The notes beneath the pieces were generated by a model that was not told the origin of the DNA, made no database searches, and was given only the letters and a program-made list of their open reading frames with translations. The position numbers and the translations under genes were made by a program. Of a stretch of DNA of 6,608 nt, positions 1 through 4,087 are shown piece after piece; positions within the stretch are counted from its first letter, which is position 1; each line of letters opens with the position of its first letter. Origin of the DNA: a bacterium (GTDB lineage Bacteria; Bdellovibrionota; Bdellovibrionia; Bdellovibrionales; UBA1609); assembly GCA_021784635.1 (NCBI GenBank), contig JAJYHS010000168.1, positions 1 through 6,608 on the forward strand, in the 5' to 3' direction.

Positions 1-433
1 AAGCCGTTGTACCGGGCCTTGCCGGCGAAACGACTTGAATTGCGCTTAGTTTTGTTATTTTTTTTGTTTGCTTTATAATTTGTGAAAAGTCCTTTTGTGC
101 AGGCGTCAATTGCGGCGCCGCCTTTGCCTTCGATATCGACGCCGGCATTCTTGAGTTTGCCACCTTTGTTGCATAGGCGGTGCGAAACGTTTGCCATTTT
201 CTTTGAAGTCTTGCTTCCCATTTATTTGCGGCTTGTTTTGCCTCAAGCTTCAAATTTTGCCACTTTGCCTTCCAGCCCGAAACAGCAACGGTCTGAACAC
301 GGGCTGGTGTTGGATTGTAAAAAGCCGATTCAATGGGCCGCCCGTTCGCAGATGAGCCGGCAAATAAGACGCCCGTCAAGGTACACGCAAGACCTATGAG
401 CGATAAAATTTTTATAGATTTATTTGCTCTCAC
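1..433 (-). CDS. Exported Lys/Ala-rich protein of unknown family, GTG start (3' partial)
   Basis: A minus-strand frame stays open for 144 codons from a GTG at 433-431 to the left edge. The start is chosen because GAGGAG lies six bases upstream and because translation from it gives a clean signal peptide: a basic n-region (RANKSIK), a hydrophobic core at about residues 9-25 and a possible SPase I site SSA before Asn30. The next in-frame ATG is near codon 96, after the signal peptide, so GTG is the sensible start. Cys17 lies inside the core with Gly at -3, which is not a proper lipobox. The mature part has a helical, Trp- and Lys-rich segment (about 50-90, Trp at 54, 58, 72 and 80), then a Lys/Ala/Pro/Gln-rich stretch with no recognisable domain. 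The gene starts 49 nt after the barrel gene on the same strand, so it probably belongs to the same operon and envelope machine. A low-complexity lead into a second outer-membrane or periplasmic Glt protein is possible, but the rest is out of view. Confidence 0.68.
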   Translation of the reverse strand, partial: MRANKSIKILSLIGLACTLTGVLFAGSSANGRPIESAFYNPTPARVQTVAVSGWKAKWQNLKLEAKQAANKWEARLQRKWQTFRTAYATKVANSRMPASISKAKAAPQLTPAQKDFSQIIKQTKKITKLSAIQVVSPARPGTTA

Positions 434-439
434 AATACA

Positions 440-445
440 CTCCTC
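440..445 (-). promoter_or_regulatory. Shine-Dalgarno site deciding a GTG start
   Basis: The minus strand reads GAGGAG here, six bases before the GTG at 433-431. It is the only good ribosome site ahead of this open frame and fixes the start of the partial left-edge gene. Confidence 0.7.
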
Positions 446-482
446 AAGCCAAGCGGCAACGGTCAAGCCGTCTCAGGCTTCT

Positions 483-1364
483 TTAAAAGAAATACGTGAC
501 CCCCATCAGAAAGTTCGTGGTATTACCGGTGTTACTTCTTTCAAGAACTCCGGGCGGGTCGCTTGGATTCAAAACGTTACCATAAGAAACGATATCTTGT
601 TGAAAGTAACGATTTTGCAAATCAGCCTGAATGGCAAAATGCTTTGAAAAATAAAAGTACTGAACGATATCGAATCCATAAGCAAAACTATTTTTGATTG
701 GGCTTTTAACTGCTGCATCTTCAAGCTGTTTATAAGTCTCAATTCCAATGAAGGGCGTAAATTGCATATCTAAATAAATGATTTTCATCCCGAGAACGCT
801 CATCTTTGCATAAAACGGTACCCAGTTGAAACCAACGCCGACAAAATTCATATCCCGGTTAAAGTCAGGACGGATGTGATTGTATTGATTATAAAAATCA
901 GTTGTTGTTTGACTGTCACGTAAATCAGCCTTGTCATCGAAAAGCTCTACGCCGTAGCGCTCACTGAAATAGTAATTCAATTTCATTTCATAGTTGTATC
1001 CCGTATTGTACGGATCGTTTATGATTGGGCCGACCAGCATCGAAAGAGCAAATTTTTTGGCTTTTGTGTATTTACGATTTTCAACAACGCTAAAATCGGT
1101 ATCCTTTGCTGACCAATATTTCTTTTCTAGCGACCCCATGTTGAGTTGATCGCTTGATTGACTCGCGCTTGTCGGCTTGGCCTGTTTTTTGGCCGCGACC
1201 TTTTTTGCCGATTTGGCTTTAGCCGGGCTGTGATGCTGCTGATATTCTGACGTTTGCGCCCATGCGAAACTTGACCCCAAAGATAGGCCCAATATTGCCG
1301 CTGCCGTGGCCACTAAGATGCACCCTAAGCTGTATACTGATTTTGTTTGCTCTGATGTTTTCAT
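483..1364 (-). CDS. Outer membrane beta-barrel domain protein (myxobacterial-type), GltH-like position
   Basis: A 293-residue protein. The ATG at 1364 has a GGAGG site about six bases upstream (1375-1371). The N-terminus is a signal peptide with a long hydrophobic core from about residue 12 and an AWA site, so cleavage is expected after Ala36, before Gln37. A strongly Lys/Ala-rich linker follows (about 48-63). From about 92 the sequence turns into the pattern of the outer-membrane barrel family common in myxobacteria and bdellovibrios: VVENRKYTKAKKFALS, then an ND-P motif, then alternating aromatic/polar strands to the end. The C-terminus is GVTYFF, a terminal Phe as required by the BAM beta-signal. 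The mature barrel region (about 200 residues) would suit roughly 8-10 strands. In Myxococcus the Glt outer-membrane proteins (GltA, GltB, GltH) are predicted beta-barrels, and GltH is encoded after GltG, as here. The barrel family call is strong; which Glt barrel it matches is inferred from position. Confidence 0.85.
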   Translation of the reverse strand: MKTSEQTKSVYSLGCILVATAAAILGLSLGSSFAWAQTSEYQQHHSPAKAKSAKKVAAKKQAKPTSASQSSDQLNMGSLEKKYWSAKDTDFSVVENRKYTKAKKFALSMLVGPIINDPYNTGYNYEMKLNYYFSERYGVELFDDKADLRDSQTTTDFYNQYNHIRPDFNRDMNFVGVGFNWVPFYAKMSVLGMKIIYLDMQFTPFIGIETYKQLEDAAVKSPIKNSFAYGFDIVQYFYFSKHFAIQADLQNRYFQQDIVSYGNVLNPSDPPGVLERSNTGNTTNFLMGVTYFF

Positions 1365-1368
1365 ATTG

Positions 1369-1375
1369 CCCCTCC
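1369..1375 (-). promoter_or_regulatory. Shine-Dalgarno site of the beta-barrel gene
   Basis: The minus strand reads GGAGGGG, ending four bases before the ATG at 1364 (GGAGG is six bases away). It lies in the 49-nt gap after the GltG-like gene and supports the annotated start. Confidence 0.65.
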
Positions 1376-1413
1376 GCGCAACTGAGCCGTCGCTTTTCGA
1401 AGCCCTTCGCGCT

Positions 1414-2943
1414 TTAATTAATCGCCTTAAACATGAACGGATACGTTACAAACACTTTCGTTCCACCTTTCGGCCTCGGAAATTGCCAAGTCACAAGCCG
1501 TCGTAAAATGCACCCTTCAACCATTGCATTTTGCAATGTTGAAATTCCTATGCGAGGATTAATAACCGAACCTGAGGCATCGATTACAAATTTCACCTGC
1601 ATCTTGCCGTATAAGTTGGGATCAGCACTTAATTCTCGTTCGTAACAATAGCGAATCTCACCCAAGTGACTATTAATCACGGCCGCGATCACGTCTTTGT
1701 CGAGACCGCCTTCGACTTTCGTTTCTTCAGTTAAAATTCCAACCGTACCGGAGCCGGCGCCACCAGAAGCAAGACCACCAAGACCGGCGATGCTGCGGCC
1801 ACCGCCAAGCCCCGCCGTACCAACACCCTGAACGTTGAACGTTCCGCCGCTGCGGCCGACATTGGTATGAATACCTTGCAGACTCCCAATAGAGTCAAAA
1901 GTTGTAGATGCCGGGCCTGTATTCGCATCGTCAGCAATTTTACCAAAGCCGGCAATTTTTGGCCCGTTAATATCCGCGCGTTTGGCGATTTTGCCAAGCA
2001 ATGCACCGAGCGCCCCCGAATTTAAATTTTTAACAATTTTCAGCGCTGGAGCCATTCTATGAAACTGAACCGGTGCACGAACTGAATTTGCCGCTGGAGC
2101 GGGTGCGTGGCTGAGAAAAACTTTTCGCATCGCACTTGCCTGCTCGCGCACCTGCCGCATCAATTTCGCGTCAAAAACCATGCGCGTATATTGATCATCC
2201 GGTTTGATTTCATGAAGCGCGTCGTTCGGCCGCTTCGGTACCGCGATGATCAATCCAATCAACAATAAAATAAAAACAATTGCCGTTATAAACGGCACAC
2301 GCGTATCAGAGCTCGTCAACAGGGTCTTCCAACCACCTTCGTGAAAATTCATCACGTCTGTTTTCACAAGCCGCTGGACAATACGATAGGGGCCAAAATT
2401 TTTTTCAACTACTCCGTTCCCGTCGGGAGCGGCCAATAATTCGGCTCGACCGCCAAATTCAAAGCGAAAGCTTTGCCGTGGCGAAAGCAGCTCCGTCCGC
2501 ACAAGCTGTTCGCCTTTCATCACGATCACTTGGTGAAAAAGCTGAGTTTTGCTGAGGCTCTCGTTATGCGATTGCGCTCCGACAGACGAAGGGCTCGCTA
2601 TTTCGCTTTCGACCTTTGAAAATACCGACTTTTCAATATGTCTCGGTATGAGCTTAAGAGTGTGACCGCCAATAATAATCGTGGTTGGTTCACGAACAGA
2701 TTCAAAGACAAGCGGGTTTTTATCAAGCCATGTTCCACTAGAGCTGCCCGCGTCGCTGATGGTCCAAGAGTCACCTTGGCACTCAATGTACGCGTGAATG
2801 TCGCCGACATCATCTCCCATAAGCCGGACATCGGCTGTCCGCCCTCGGCCAAGAACCCGAGTACGGCGGCTCGATCGAAAGCGATGGCGCCCGACAAACT
2901 TGCCCTTATAAATATGTTCTACTTCGAGATCAGTTCGCTTCAT
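1414..2943 (-). CDS. gltG: FHA domain, one TM segment and AgmX/PglI C-terminal TonB-like domain; GltG (PglI)-like
   Basis: This 509-residue protein would bridge cytoplasm and periplasm. Domains in order: an FHA fold at about residues 26-98 (GR pair 32-33, His50, DAG turn 64-66, SGTW 69-72); a second beta-rich cytoplasmic stretch at about 130-200; one transmembrane helix at about 217-235; an Ala/Pro-containing linker with an amphipathic helix (about 255-275); a Gly-rich stretch (about 353-403); and the AgmX/PglI-type C-terminal domain at about 411-507. That last domain has the typical RYCYE motif (Cys433), an internal ASGSV turn (456-460), Cys478 and a closing aromatic-rich strand. The two Cys suggest a periplasmic disulfide. 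In Myxococcus, PglI/GltG has this FHA–TM–TonB-like layout and links the inner-membrane AglRQS motor side to periplasmic Glt partners. The start is supported by a GAGG site seven bases upstream of the ATG. Unusually, two FHA phosphothreonine-binding positions are substituted (Gly47, Ser69). The family is firm, and GltG is favoured over GltJ (AgmX) because the N-terminal domain is FHA, not zinc-finger/GYF. Confidence 0.87.
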   Translation of the reverse strand: MKRTDLEVEHIYKGKFVGRHRFRSSRRTRVLGRGRTADVRLMGDDVGDIHAYIECQGDSWTISDAGSSSGTWLDKNPLVFESVREPTTIIIGGHTLKLIPRHIEKSVFSKVESEIASPSSVGAQSHNESLSKTQLFHQVIVMKGEQLVRTELLSPRQSFRFEFGGRAELLAAPDGNGVVEKNFGPYRIVQRLVKTDVMNFHEGGWKTLLTSSDTRVPFITAIVFILLLIGLIIAVPKRPNDALHEIKPDDQYTRMVFDAKLMRQVREQASAMRKVFLSHAPAPAANSVRAPVQFHRMAPALKIVKNLNSGALGALLGKIAKRADINGPKIAGFGKIADDANTGPASTTFDSIGSLQGIHTNVGRSGGTFNVQGVGTAGLGGGRSIAGLGGLASGGAGSGTVGILTEETKVEGGLDKDVIAAVINSHLGEIRYCYERELSADPNLYGKMQVKFVIDASGSVINPRIGISTLQNAMVEGCILRRLVTWQFPRPKGGTKVFVTYPFMFKAIN

Positions 2944-2957
2944 TCGTTTACCTCAAA

Positions 2958-3224
2958 TCACTTCAAATATCCGACTGAGTTCTTTATGGCGTGATCAAAG
3001 TTTAAATTCACGTGGTACAACGGTAAAAACTTAACTGCGCGCCTTTGATTGACGTAGGCGCCATCTGGTGATCGTGCGACACCGTTCACATCGGTAGCGT
3101 CAAAGTCGACGCTTTCGGTTCGTCGGTACACGGTACGGACCCGTACTTTCGGTTTTGCATTGGCCGCGCTCGCGAAGACAGTCAGTACGCACGCAGCAGC
3201 GAATAAAATTAAATTTGTTTTCAT
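2958..3224 (-). CDS. Small exported protein at the gltF position of the gliding operon
   Basis: An 88-residue ORF whose ATG overlaps the preceding TGA (ATGA) and is preceded by a strong GGGAGG site six bases upstream. Residues 1-23 form a textbook signal peptide: MKTN, a hydrophobic core of Ala, Leu, Val and Phe, then ANA as the SPase I site before Lys24. The mature protein is about 65 residues and starts very basic (several Lys/Arg up to residue 35). It continues with an acidic Asp/Thr patch (about 39-46), a SPDGAYV turn (52-58), a basic RR pair and a C-terminal segment ending NSVGYLK. No Cys remains after cleavage, so it should be a soluble periplasmic or membrane-attached protein. It lies between the TPR pair and the FHA/TonB-like gene, exactly where M. 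xanthus has gltF. I infer a small periplasmic component of the same machine; the family is not recognised from motifs alone. An alternative is that residues 4-22 remain as an uncleaved membrane anchor. Confidence 0.7.
   Translation of the reverse strand: MKTNLILFAAACVLTVFASAANAKPKVRVRTVYRRTESVDFDATDVNGVARSPDGAYVNQRRAVKFLPLYHVNLNFDHAIKNSVGYLK
3221..3224 (-). other. ATGA stop-start overlap (gltE-like/small exported protein)
   Basis: This is a second ATGA junction, with TGA at 3223-3221 and ATG at 3224-3222. With the junction at 4084-4087 it ties the first three genes into one translationally coupled unit. Confidence 0.85.
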
Positions 3225-4087
3225 GTGGAGCCTCCCTGAGGAGTGTGGGGCGTTTTTGTTGCCGGCTCTGTTGCTTTTTTCAACTCACTGATTTTTCGGT
3301 CGAGGTTCACGTCAATTTGATTTGCCGGCACGCGACTATTTTCGACTAGTTCTTGCACTCTTTCGTAAGCGTTTAAGGCTGCCTTTTCATTTTTCGAAGC
3401 TTCGTAGAGATGAGCCAAACGCAATTGGTATTGCAAATTATCCGGGTTGATATTTACGGCGTGTTGATAAGCCTCGGTCGCATCTGCGGTCTCATGCTGC
3501 AAAACGTAGATTTCGCCTAGATTTGCCCACGCGGCACTGTTTCTTGGTTCATACGCAATCACGTCTTTAAGTTGAACAATAGCGTGGCTGTAATTTTGAT
3601 CGCGCTCATTTAACTCAGCGAGATAAAGGTGCGCGTCAACAAGCTCCGGAGACTCTTGAGCCGCCGAGCGAAACGCTTGATTGGCTAATGCGAGATTGCC
3701 CATGGCAAGCAGCACTCGCCCGCGCTGGTAAGTAAGTAAACCCACGTTGGGAGCCTTTTTTAGCGCAAGCTCAATCATCCACAACGACTGCGAATATTGT
3801 TTACGATCAAGTGCTGAAAGACTTAAATAAAAAGCTCCCCAAGGTTTATTCGAAAATCGGCGCGCAAGCACGTTGCCAATTTGTTGAAGACGGGTAACGC
3901 GATGAAATTGCTCGCAAGCATTGGCCGCCCGAATGAGAGTAGCCATTCTGTCGCTTTGCCATCCGAGCCGCGTTTCAGGACACTCTCTATATTTGAGCCC
4001 CGTTTCGTGTCTCAGTGAAATAAGCTTCAACGAATAATTTTTATCAACCGCGAACATTCGGTGGGGTTTTGCATAAAGCGTTTTCAT
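3221..4087 (-). CDS. gltE: TPR-repeat gliding-motility protein, AglT/GltE-like
   Basis: This is a 288-residue protein. The ATG (4087-4085) overlaps the upstream stop as ATGA and has an AGGTGG site at 4092-4097, four bases upstream, which supports this start. Five consecutive TPR units are readable at about residues 82-113, 116-147, 150-181, 184-215 and 218-247, each ending in the usual Pro or Pro-like turn. The C-terminal tail from about 249 is polar with Lys, Thr and Pro. In Myxococcus, AglT/GltE is a TPR outer-membrane lipoprotein of the gliding complex, encoded next to AgmU/GltD, and the same adjacency is seen here. The odd point is the N-terminus: it has no hydrophobic segment, no lipobox and no signal peptide, and the first Cys (residue 36) sits in a polar stretch. 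The protein therefore either stays in the cytoplasm, is exported some other way, or is not a strict GltE equivalent. The TPR call is firm; the GltE name is by context. Confidence 0.7.
   Translation of the reverse strand: MKTLYAKPHRMFAVDKNYSLKLISLRHETGLKYRECPETRLGWQSDRMATLIRAANACEQFHRVTRLQQIGNVLARRFSNKPWGAFYLSLSALDRKQYSQSLWMIELALKKAPNVGLLTYQRGRVLLAMGNLALANQAFRSAAQESPELVDAHLYLAELNERDQNYSHAIVQLKDVIAYEPRNSAAWANLGEIYVLQHETADATEAYQHAVNINPDNLQYQLRLAHLYEASKNEKAALNAYERVQELVENSRVPANQIDVNLDRKISELKKATEPATKTPHTPQGGST
3231..3236 (-). promoter_or_regulatory. Shine-Dalgarno site inside the end of the TPR gene
   Basis: The minus strand reads GGGAGG, six bases before the ATG at 3224. It is embedded in the Gly-Gly codons near the C-terminus of the upstream TPR protein. 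The small exported protein can therefore be initiated independently, as well as by coupling through the ATGA overlap. Confidence 0.7.
4084..4087 (-). other. ATGA stop-start overlap (gltD-like/gltE-like)
   Basis: The upstream TGA (4086-4084) and downstream ATG (4087-4085) share bases as ATGA. This arrangement usually means translational coupling by re-initiation, consistent with the two TPR proteins being made together. Confidence 0.85.

Noticed and set aside
383..385. Cys17 of the left-edge protein as a lipobox cysteine
   Set aside because: Gly at -3 and Leu at -2 do not fit a lipobox, and the Cys lies in the middle of the hydrophobic core; an SPase I site further on is more likely.
82..399. 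105-residue plus-strand ORF
   Set aside because: It is antisense to the GTG-initiated exported gene, which has a signal peptide and ribosome site; the plus-strand product has no domain or plausible start context.
446..480. Inverted AAGCC/GGCTT pair between the barrel gene and the next gene
   Set aside because: The five-base arms are about 25 bases apart with no T-run; chance is likely.
1398..1409. Short inverted repeat in the gap before the barrel gene, possible terminator
   Set aside because: The stem is only five pairs with a two-base loop and there is no following T-run on the minus strand; too weak for a terminator.
1731..2006. 91-residue minus-strand ORF within the GltG-like gene
   Set aside because: It is an out-of-frame reading of the Gly-rich segment, whose GC-rich codons keep alternative frames open; the main frame carries a clear domain.
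2638..2994. 118-residue plus-strand ORF
   Set aside because: It is antisense to the FHA domain coding region and spans the gene junction; no motif.
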